Source: Thermoanaerobacterales bacterium
GTDB taxonomy: Bacteria > Actinomycetota > Acidimicrobiia > Acidimicrobiales > JACDCH01
Assembly (NCBI GenBank): GCA_017577565.1
Contig: PKRH01000115.1
Location: 1 to 10,916 of the forward strand
Direction: 5' to 3'
DNA length: 10,916 nt
Position numbers and translations under genes: made by a program. How positions within the stretch are numbered: the first letter of the stretch is position 1; each line of letters begins with the position of its first letter. This document shows, piece after piece, positions 6,399-10,916 of this stretch. The notes beneath the pieces are model-generated. The model had not been told where the DNA came from. It ran no database searches and worked only from the letters and a program-made list of their open reading frames with translations.

Positions 6399-7040
6399 TC
6401 AGAAGAGCGGGCGCTTCGCCGGGATGCCGACCCGCCGCGGGTAGACCTCGGGGCACGGCTCGGCGAGGACGAACGATCGGTAGTGGTAGGGCGAGGTCCA
6501 CGCACGCTCGGCGACGAGCCCCACCCGGCGCAGGCCGTCCGGGGGCCAGCGGTCGTCCCCACCCGAACCCTCGCATCGGTCGACCGGCGGCTCGCTGACC
6601 ACCAGGCGACCACCCACCCGCAGGAACGGGGCGCCGCACTCGGCCGTGACCGGCGGCGGGCCGAAGCTCCGCGCGACGACCACGTCCATCGACCCGCGGA
6701 GGTCCGGGTCCCGGGCCGCCTCCTCGGCCCGAGCCCGCACCACCTCGGCCCGATCCTCGAGGCCGAGCGCCGCCACCGCTTCCCGCAGGAAGTCGCACCG
6801 GCGCTCGCCGGCGTCGAGCAGGACCGCCCGGGCGGTGGGCCAGGCGGTCGTCAGGAGGACGAGGCCGGGGACGCCGCCACCCGCGCCCAGGTCGAGGAAC
6901 CGCTCGGGTTCCGCCGGCACGCCCCCGGCGAACCCCTGCGCGTGCTCGACCTGGACGCGCACGGAGCCGGGCCCGAGGAACCCCAGGCGCCGGCTCCGCT
7001 CGAGCACGGCGATCAGCTCGTCGTCGATCGCTGCGGCCAT
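6399..7040 (-). CDS. rsmG: 16S rRNA (guanine-N7) methyltransferase RsmG (GidB)
   Basis: RsmG methylates N7 of G527 (E. coli numbering) in the 530 loop of 16S rRNA using S-adenosylmethionine; loss gives low-level streptomycin resistance in several bacteria. The protein has 213 residues from ATG 7040, typical for actinobacteria. The SAM-binding motif LDLGAGGGVPGL is at residues 49-60, followed by LLDAGERRCDFL (74 onward), the DVVVARSF region, and the conserved C-terminal PRRVGIPAKRPL. It lies 26 bases after khpB in the same leftward operon. No good Shine-Dalgarno is visible, so translation may depend on coupling. Its 3' side opens into the parS region, and no T-tract terminator is seen there. 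Confidence 0.95.
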   Translation of the reverse strand: MAAAIDDELIAVLERSRRLGFLGPGSVRVQVEHAQGFAGGVPAEPERFLDLGAGGGVPGLVLLTTAWPTARAVLLDAGERRCDFLREAVAALGLEDRAEVVRARAEEAARDPDLRGSMDVVVARSFGPPPVTAECGAPFLRVGGRLVVSEPPVDRCEGSGGDDRWPPDGLRRVGLVAERAWTSPYHYRSFVLAEPCPEVYPRRVGIPAKRPLF

Positions 7041-7066
7041 GTCGGGTCCGGCCGCTCAGGCGGTGC

Positions 7067-8041
7067 TCACACCGGTCGGATGATGACCCGCCGGTTCTCG
7101 TCCTGGCCCTCGGACACGGTGGTCACGCCGTCGATCTCGTTGATCACGTCGTGGACCACCTTGCGATCGGCGGCGCCCATCGGGTCGAGGGCCTTGGCCA
7201 CGCCCGTCTCCTTGACGCTCTCCGCGACCTCGCGGGCGAAGCGCTCGAGGGCCGCCTTGCGGCGGGCCCGGTAGCTGGCGACGTCGACGCGCACCCGGGC
7301 GTGCGGCTGGCCCACGAAGCGGCGCTGGACGACGCTGCGCACCAGCTCCTGGAGCGCCTGCAGGGTGGCGCCCTTGGGCCCGACGAGCAGGCCGAGCTCC
7401 GGCCCGTCGACCGCGGCGTCGATCGTCTGCTCCGCCTCGTCGGCCGTGACGGTCACCGTGGCGTCGGACCGGCCGAACGCCTCCACGAACCCGGTGAGGA
7501 ACGACTCGACCGCAGCCCGCTGGCCCTCCAGGTCGATCGTGGCCGTCGTGGCCTGCTCCGTCGACTGCGTGGTCTCGCTCACCGTTGCTCCCTCTGCCGT
7601 GCGAGGCGTGCCGCTGCGGCGCCTCTTGCTCCTCGACCGCCGCTTGCGACGCTTCTTCGACGGCTGCTGCTGGCCGTCGCCCGACGCCGCGGCGGTGCTG
7701 TCCGCCGTGTCGCCGCCTGCGGCGGCCGGCGCCGCGGCCTGGTCGGCGGACGCCGTGGTGGTCCCGCCCTCGCCGCCGTTGCCACGCTCGCGCGGCCCGC
7801 CACCACCGCCCCGGCGGCGGCGGTCACGGCGACGGCGGTCCCGACGGTCGATCTTGGGACGGGGAGCGGTGGGGCGAACACGTGCGCGTACCTGCGCCTC
7901 GACCCGCAGACGACCGAACAGACCCCTCTGTGGCTCCTGGACGACCTCGATCTCGGCGTCGCTCTCGTCGACGCCGAGCCGGTCCAGCGCGATCTCCTTC
8001 GCCTCTTCGACGCTACGGCCGGAGATGACGACCCATTCCAC
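7067..8041 (-). CDS. khpB: RNA-binding protein KhpB (Jag/SpoIIIJ-associated; Jag_N-KH-R3H)
   Basis: This RNA-binding protein is usually encoded next to yidC and linked to cell envelope control in Gram-positive bacteria. It has 324 residues from GTG 8041. The Jag_N domain is at 1-56 with the conserved GLFG at 40-43. A long low-complexity linker (58-165) carries two Arg/Lys blocks (66-77 and 129-142). A KH domain at about 175-245 has the GPKG loop at 221-224, and an R3H domain near the C-terminus has Arg293 and His297. The GTG is preceded by GAGGAAG (8 bases away) overlapping the yidC stop, a strong start. A second in-frame GTG at 7582 also has a good ribosome site (AGAGGGAG, 5 bases away). It would give a 171-residue KH-R3H form, the size of the Jag proteins of Streptomyces and Mycobacterium as I remember them. 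Confidence 0.92.
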   Translation of the reverse strand: MEWVVISGRSVEEAKEIALDRLGVDESDAEIEVVQEPQRGLFGRLRVEAQVRARVRPTAPRPKIDRRDRRRRDRRRRGGGGGPRERGNGGEGGTTTASADQAAAPAAAGGDTADSTAAASGDGQQQPSKKRRKRRSRSKRRRSGTPRTAEGATVSETTQSTEQATTATIDLEGQRAAVESFLTGFVEAFGRSDATVTVTADEAEQTIDAAVDGPELGLLVGPKGATLQALQELVRSVVQRRFVGQPHARVRVDVASYRARRKAALERFAREVAESVKETGVAKALDPMGAADRKVVHDVINEIDGVTTVSEGQDENRRVIIRPV

Positions 8042-8046
8042 GACGA

Positions 8047-9105
8047 TTACTTCCTCTTCTTCTTCTTGCGGGAGCGGGGGTGCGGCTTGCCGCTCGATGC
8101 GCGCGTTCCCGCTGACGCCTTGCCGGCGGGTCGGGTCGACCCCTTCGCCGACGTGCCGTTGCTGCGGCTCTTCGCCGTCGCCTTGCCCGCGGCGCGATCG
8201 GCGTCGGCGGGGCGGGTCGCGGCCTTCTTGGCCGCCTTGGCCCCACCGCCCTCCTTCTCCTTCTGCGCCCGCAGCTGGGCCATCGCCTTCTGCGCCTGCA
8301 CCCCGGGGGCGTCCTCGCCCCGGTAGAGCGCATGGGTGATGTAGTGCTGCTGGCCCACCCGCCAGACGGTCGACACCAGGAAGTAGACGCAGATCGCGGC
8401 CGGGCTGACGAAGGCGAAGAACACGTACATCAGCGGCCCGATGCGCATCATCATCTGCTGCTGCTGGGTGACCTCGGCGTTGGGGTTGCGCCCCATGATC
8501 TGCTTCTGCTGGTACCAGCTCAGCGCGGCGATGACGGCGACGACGAGGACGTAGGGCAGCGCGTGCAGGAAGCCCTCGGAGAGCGCCGTCGCGGGGCTCT
8601 GCGACAGGTCGATGCCGAAGGCCCGCATGTGGTCGTCGCCCAGCAGCGACTGGTAGAGCTCGGTGTCGCTGTCGAGGTACTTCGGCCGGAAGCCCGAGGT
8701 GACGGTGGCGTCGGGCACGTACCCGTCGCGCACGAGCCGCTGGACGCTCTCGAACATCGCCTCCCGGGTCAGGCCCCGGACGACGTAGTAGAGGATCGAG
8801 AAGACCGGCGCCTGGATGAGGAGCGGGAGGCAGCCGCCGAGCGGGTTGATCTGGTGCTCGCGGTAGAACGCCATCAGCTCCTCGTTGAGCTTCTGGCGGT
8901 CGTCCTTGTACTGCGCCTGGAGCCGGCGGATCTCGGGCTGCAGGCGCTGCATCTCGATCATCGACCGCGTGCTCTTCAGGGTGAGCGGCGTGGTGATGAC
9001 CATCACCACGAGGGTGAGCAGCGCGATGGCGACGGCGTAGTTGGGGACGAGCGTGTAGAAGAAGTTGAGGGTGTTGGCGATCAGCTCGAAGAGGCCGTTG
9101 AGCAT
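8047..9105 (-). CDS. yidC: Membrane protein insertase YidC (Oxa1 family)
   Basis: YidC inserts and folds proteins in the cytoplasmic membrane, alone or with SecYEG. It has 352 residues from ATG 9105. TM1 lies at about 20-42, then a cytoplasmic hairpin starting STRSMIEMQRLQPEI. The NPLGGCLPLLIQAP signature is at 87-100, leading into the next helix. An extracytoplasmic stretch of about 65 residues follows, then helices near 182-198 and 222-250. The tail from about 265 is Lys/Ala/Arg-rich and ends in KKKKRK, fitting a ribosome-binding tail. By alignment on Pro40, the position of the hydrophilic-groove Arg (E. coli R366, B. subtilis SpoIIIJ R73) is Met35. AGGAAAG precedes the start, which overlaps the yidD stop (TGATG). 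There is no obvious lipoprotein signal. Confidence 0.96.
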   Translation of the reverse strand: MLNGLFELIANTLNFFYTLVPNYAVAIALLTLVVMVITTPLTLKSTRSMIEMQRLQPEIRRLQAQYKDDRQKLNEELMAFYREHQINPLGGCLPLLIQAPVFSILYYVVRGLTREAMFESVQRLVRDGYVPDATVTSGFRPKYLDSDTELYQSLLGDDHMRAFGIDLSQSPATALSEGFLHALPYVLVVAVIAALSWYQQKQIMGRNPNAEVTQQQQMMMRIGPLMYVFFAFVSPAAICVYFLVSTVWRVGQQHYITHALYRGEDAPGVQAQKAMAQLRAQKEKEGGGAKAAKKAATRPADADRAAGKATAKSRSNGTSAKGSTRPAGKASAGTRASSGKPHPRSRKKKKRK

Positions 9106-9335
9106 CAGTGGTGCTTTCCTTCAGGAACGGGGTCCCAACCGTGCCCACCCCACGGGTGGCAGCGGCTCAGACGGCGCACGGTCAGGAAGCTGCCCCGCAG
9201 CGCGCCGTGTGCCTCGAGGGCGTCGAGGGCGTAGTTCGAGCACGTCGGGACGAACCGGCACGGCGACGGCCGTCCGTCGGTGAGCCTCTGGTAGAGGCGG
9301 ACGCACGCGGCCAGAGCGCGAGCGGCCGGGCTCAC
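9105..9335 (-). CDS. yidD: Membrane protein insertion efficiency factor YidD
   Basis: YidD is a small membrane-associated protein that assists YidC-dependent insertion and is nearly always encoded between rnpA and yidC. It has 76 residues from GTG 9335, the family length. An amphipathic N-terminus contains VRLYQRL. The conserved CRFVPTCSNYALDAL is at 26-40 and the signature RCHPWGGHGWDPVP at 58-71. The GTG overlaps the rnpA stop in a GTGA quartet, and its stop overlaps the yidC ATG by one base, so translation of rnpA, yidD and yidC is probably coupled. Confidence 0.96.
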   Translation of the reverse strand: MSPAARALAACVRLYQRLTDGRPSPCRFVPTCSNYALDALEAHGALRGSFLTVRRLSRCHPWGGHGWDPVPEGKHH

Positions 9336-9829
9336 CCCGTCGCCCCCAGGGGTCGCCCGGTCGCCGCGGCGATGGCGGCGGCGAGGTCGTCGCGCAGCTG
9401 CCAGTAGCTGCGGCGCGCGGCGTCGGGCCCGACCGAGACGAGGTACGCGCCACCCGGCAGCCCGCCGGTCGAGACGTCCAGGTCGCGCACGGCGGCGCGC
9501 AGACGGCGCCGCACCCGGTTGCGCAGGACGGCGGTGCCGACCTTGCGCCCGATCGCGTAGGCGACCCGCACCTCGCCGGGAGCTGGGAGGTGCACCACGG
9601 TCACGGAGCCGCGGCGGGCGCGGCGCCCCTCACGACGGAGCGTCTCGAAGGTCGCACGGTCGCCGATCCGCCCGATCAGGCCGAGAGGCGGGCGCGCCCC
9701 TTCCGGCGACGGGCTCGGATGATCGCGCGCCCGGCGCGCGTGCTCATGCGGTGACGGAAGCCGTGACGGTGCGCCCGGCGACGGTTGTTGGGCTGGAATG
9801 TGCGCTTCACCTCGTGCCTCCTCGGCCAC
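9332..9829 (-). CDS. rnpA: Ribonuclease P protein component (start unusual, frame encloses rpmH)
   Basis: RnpA is the protein subunit of RNase P, which matures tRNA 5' ends together with RNA from rnpB. The conserved core begins at RIGDRATFETLRR and contains the RNR block GRKVGTAVLRNRVRRRLR. It ends at the stop at 9332. From the end of rpmH to this core there is no ATG, GTG or TTG in frame; the only candidate there is CTG at 9679, overlapping the rpmH stop as CTGA and giving 115 residues, the normal size. The frame is open back through all of rpmH to GTG 9829, which has AGGAGG 4 bases upstream and would give 165 residues with a Pro/Ala/Arg-rich 50-residue extension. I list the GTG start because its codon and ribosome site are canonical. 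The core is certain, the start is not. Confidence 0.88.
   Translation of the reverse strand: MAEEARGEAHIPAQQPSPGAPSRLPSPHEHARRARDHPSPSPEGARPPLGLIGRIGDRATFETLRREGRRARRGSVTVVHLPAPGEVRVAYAIGRKVGTAVLRNRVRRRLRAAVRDLDVSTGGLPGGAYLVSVGPDAARRSYWQLRDDLAAAIAAATGRPLGATG
9676..9810 (-). CDS. rpmH: 50S ribosomal protein bL34
   Basis: This very basic large-subunit ribosomal protein has 44 residues from GTG 9810. It starts with KRTFQPNNRRRAHRHGF, continues with HRMSTRAGRAIIRARR, and ends RKGRARLSA, which is the full bL34 signature. The length is standard. A perfect AGGAGG (9822-9817) lies 6 bases before the GTG. It is the first canonical gene of the leftward operon rpmH-rnpA-yidD-yidC-khpB-rsmG. The gene lies wholly inside the open rnpA frame if rnpA starts at 9829. 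It is divergent from dnaA across the origin-proximal spacer. Confidence 0.97.
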   Translation of the reverse strand: MKRTFQPNNRRRAHRHGFRHRMSTRAGRAIIRARRRKGRARLSA

Positions 9830-9839
9830 GTGGCCTCCT
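9817..9839 (-). promoter_or_regulatory. Twin Shine-Dalgarno sites and palindrome ahead of rpmH/rnpA
   Basis: Two AGGAGG motifs occur in 23 bases: 9839-9834, four bases before GTG 9829 in the rnpA frame, and 9822-9817, six bases before the rpmH GTG 9810. Between them lies the 12-base palindrome GGCCACGTGGCC (9824-9835), which contains the GTG 9829 codon and partly overlaps the first AGGAGG. The duplication suggests both frames are separately initiated. Confidence 0.6.
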
Positions 9840-9987
9840 GCGGGGTCGGGCGGGGCCAGCGGCGGGAACTGGATCGATCCTGCGATCACCTCGACGCGCA
9901 GCGGCGGAGCACCCGCGCCGGTGCCGGGACCACGGTAGAGGCCGAGGGCGCCCGAGCGCCAACCTGTCCGGCGCGCGGAACGTCGTT

Positions 9988-10003
9988 CCCACAGGTGTGT
10001 GGG
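9988..10003. repeat. CCCACA/TGTGGG inverted repeat
   Basis: CCCACA (9988-9993) and TGTGGG (9998-10003) flank GGTG. The arms resemble the CCACA half of a DnaA box and lie just before the perfect box at 10009. It may be a degenerate pair of DnaA sites. Confidence 0.35.
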
Positions 10004-10008
10004 CAGAG

Positions 10009-10017
10009 TTGTCCACA
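10009..10017 (+). promoter_or_regulatory. DnaA box (perfect actinobacterial type)
   Basis: TTGTCCACA matches exactly the preferred DnaA box of high-GC actinobacteria. It lies 271 bases before the dnaA start. Confidence 0.75.
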
Positions 10018-10064
10018 TGGACCCGCGTCATCCCCCGCGCCCGCGTCCCCAGCCCTGGGGGAAC

Positions 10065-10073
10065 TGTGGACGA
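10065..10073 (-). promoter_or_regulatory. DnaA box-like site, one mismatch
   Basis: TGTGGACGA reads TCGTCCACA on the minus strand, one base from TTGTCCACA. It lies about 25 bases upstream of the possible dnaA -10. Confidence 0.5.
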
Positions 10074-10096
10074 ACCTGGTCGGCGTGCGCCCTTGG

Positions 10097-10105
10097 TGCT
10101 ACGTT
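10097..10105 (+). promoter_or_regulatory. Possible dnaA promoter (extended -10)
   Basis: TGCTACGTT has a TGn extension directly before TACGTT, which fits TAnnnT. No good -35 is seen. It would give a leader of about 170 bases that contains the DnaA-box cluster at 10219-10251, consistent with DnaA autoregulation. Confidence 0.35.
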
Positions 10106-10218
10106 CCGTCCGCCCGACAGCCTCGGCAGGGGTGCCAGCATCGGGGTGCACCACCACCGAGACCGACGCCGGCGGCTCCCCGACATCCGCCGGCGTCCTG
10201 GGGTCGATGCTTGTGCGG

Positions 10219-10251
10219 TCGTCCACACCGTGTGGACGGTGCTGTGGACGG
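10219..10251. promoter_or_regulatory. DnaA box cluster in the dnaA leader
   Basis: Three TCCACA cores are packed here: TCGTCCACA (10219-10227, + strand, one mismatch), TGTGGACGG (10231-10239) and TGTGGACGG (10243-10251), the latter two on the minus strand with two mismatches each. The first pair forms a 9-base-arm palindrome, CGTCCACAC (10220-10228) with GTGTGGACG (10230-10238). The cluster ends 28 bases before the dnaA start, a natural place for autoregulation or initiation. Confidence 0.6.
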
Positions 10252-10279
10252 CAGCGCGGATGCAGGAGGACGGTCTGAC

Positions 10280-10916
10280 GTGACGAGCGAAGCGCACCGG
10301 CTGTGGGAGATGTGCGCCACGCTCCTGCGGGCTCAGGTCAGCGAGCCGGTCTGGCACACGGCGTTCGAGGGCGTGCGGGCGATCAGCTTCGACGGGCGCA
10401 CGCTGACCCTCGGCGTGACGAGCCCCCTGGCCAAGGAGCGCATCGAGGGTCGCTACCTGCCGCTCGTGCGCGACGCGCTCAGCGAGGCCGGGGCACCCGA
10501 CGTCCAGCTCGAGCTGCGGCTCGAGCCGATGGAGCCGCCGACGCTCTGGACCGTCCCCACGCCCCAGCCCGCGCCGGCCGCCGGTGCCGGGCACGCCTAC
10601 GCGACCACCGGCGTCCCCCCGTCGGCCACGCCCCGTGCCGGCAACGGGTCGGGCACCGCCACGGGCGACGTGGAGCTGAACCCCCGCTACACCTTCGAGA
10701 ACTTCGTCATCGGCGGGGGGAAACACGGCGTCCCCCCGGGCGCCCCCTATGGGGGCGTGGAGCCGGCCCCCCCGCGGAAACCGCGCTTCCTCCTACGCCT
10801 CGTTCTTTTAAACAACACACGACGGCGCCGAAAAAGAAGGGGGAGAGTACGCATGCAGCGACGTCTAAGAAGAACAAAAAACATAGGAGTAAATAACAGA
10901 CACGAGCATGTTAAAA
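10280..10916 (+). CDS. dnaA: Chromosomal replication initiator DnaA, 5' part only
   Basis: DnaA is the AAA+ initiator that binds DnaA boxes and opens oriC. It starts at GTG 10280 with AGGAGG (10264-10269) 10 bases upstream. Domain I is visible at residues 1-80: LWEMCATLL, QVSEPVWHTAF, the RTLTLGVTSPLAKERI segment and YLPLV. A Pro/Ala/Gly-rich domain II linker covers about 90-130. The start of domain III, LNPRYTFENFVIG, is at 133-145. Beyond base 10714 the expected SNRFAHAAA and Walker A region is not found. The frame stays open to the window end but encodes unrelated Pro-, then Arg/Lys-rich sequence, and base composition shifts to A-rich. I take this as a degraded read end and not a natural truncation. 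Confidence 0.9.
   Translation, partial: MTSEAHRLWEMCATLLRAQVSEPVWHTAFEGVRAISFDGRTLTLGVTSPLAKERIEGRYLPLVRDALSEAGAPDVQLELRLEPMEPPTLWTVPTPQPAPAAGAGHAYATTGVPPSATPRAGNGSGTATGDVELNPRYTFENFVIGGGKHGVPPGAPYGGVEPAPPRKPRFLLRLVLLNNTRRRRKRRGRVRMQRRLRRTKNIGVNNRHEHVK
10715..10916. other. Probably corrupted contig end inside dnaA
   Basis: After FVIG the sequence changes to runs of G, C and A, and from about 10806 to A-rich text unlike the rest of the window. Some short words (GTGGAGCCGGCCCCCCCGCGG and what follows) loosely recall dnaA coding sequence with many errors. This mirrors the decay at bases 1-181 and suggests unreliable ends of one contig. Confidence 0.7.

Larger units (their letters stand above)
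9830..10279. other. rpmH-dnaA spacer, probable part of oriC
   Basis: This gene-free stretch of about 450 bases lies between the divergent rpmH/rnpA and dnaA genes. It contains one perfect and several near-perfect DnaA boxes, short palindromes of the TCCACA word, a possible extended -10 for dnaA (10097-10105), and a weak candidate leftward promoter for rpmH (TTGGCG at 9962-9957, 19 bases, TACCGT at 9937-9932). No AT-rich unwinding element is visible. In Streptomyces and Mycobacterium the functional oriC lies on the other side of dnaA, beyond this window, so this may be only the dnaA control region or one half of a split origin. Confidence 0.6.

Noticed and set aside
5589..6613. Several long open frames on both strands in the parA-rsmG spacer
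   Set aside because: Translations are Arg/Pro/Ser/Ala-rich with no family signature, overlap each other in opposite strands, and include direct translations of the parS palindrome (FHVE, STWN, VPRGT). High GC makes such frames common.
8332..9234. 300-codon plus-strand frame antisense to yidC and yidD
   Set aside because: It is antisense to intact yidC/yidD; the Glu/Asp/His/Val-rich text is a typical shadow translation.
9824..9835. GGCCACGTGGCC palindrome as a sixth parS
   Set aside because: It shares only CCACGTGG with parS and lacks the flanking GTT/AAC bases; it lies between two ribosome sites, and coding and ribosome-site constraints can explain it.

Overview
The window looks like the chromosome-origin neighbourhood of a high-GC actinobacterium. 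The gene order is (two membrane-protein genes) - trxB - trxA on the + strand, then parB - parA - rsmG - khpB(jag) - yidC - yidD - rnpA - rpmH on the - strand, then dnaA on the + strand. This is the order known around oriC in Actinobacteria; the cwlM gene that mycobacteria carry between trxA and parB is absent. From gene order, composition and protein texture I lean towards the Acidimicrobiia or a related deep actinobacterial lineage. That placement is an inference; no marker gene here proves it.

Layout. Bases 1 to about 180 are low-complexity (poly-T, poly-G/poly-C) and look like a corrupted contig end. Next comes the 3' part of a membrane-anchored extracytoplasmic protein (to 769), which sits where actinobacteria often carry a SigM anti-sigma gene, and a small two-helix membrane protein (868-1245). 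trxB (1304-2272) and trxA (2447-2776) form the thioredoxin system. Each is preceded by a GGAAN-N18-GTT element, the signature of SigR/SigH-type redox-stress promoters. trxA ends at a textbook intrinsic terminator (2826-2878). A 309-base spacer with DnaA-box-like words separates it from parB.

parB and parA overlap by 26 bases and form the chromosome-segregation operon. The 1.38-kb spacer between parA and rsmG has no convincing gene. It and the parA leader together carry five parS sites sharing the same 14-base core, four of them within 293 bases, plus two perfect inverted repeats. rsmG, khpB, yidC, yidD, rnpA and rpmH follow as a tightly packed leftward operon with 4-base and 1-base start/stop overlaps. 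It combines 16S rRNA methylation, an RNA-binding protein, membrane-protein insertion, RNase P protein and ribosomal protein bL34.

The most unusual point is the rpmH/rnpA junction. rnpA has no ATG, GTG or TTG start between the rpmH stop and its own conserved N-terminus. Its frame is open through the whole of rpmH, and a GTG with its own Shine-Dalgarno lies just upstream of rpmH. This suggests a nested rpmH-within-rnpA arrangement like that reported in Thermus. The rpmH-dnaA spacer holds DnaA boxes, a candidate dnaA promoter and probably part of oriC. dnaA itself is legible only to about residue 145; after about base 10714 the sequence no longer encodes DnaA and looks like another degraded contig end.
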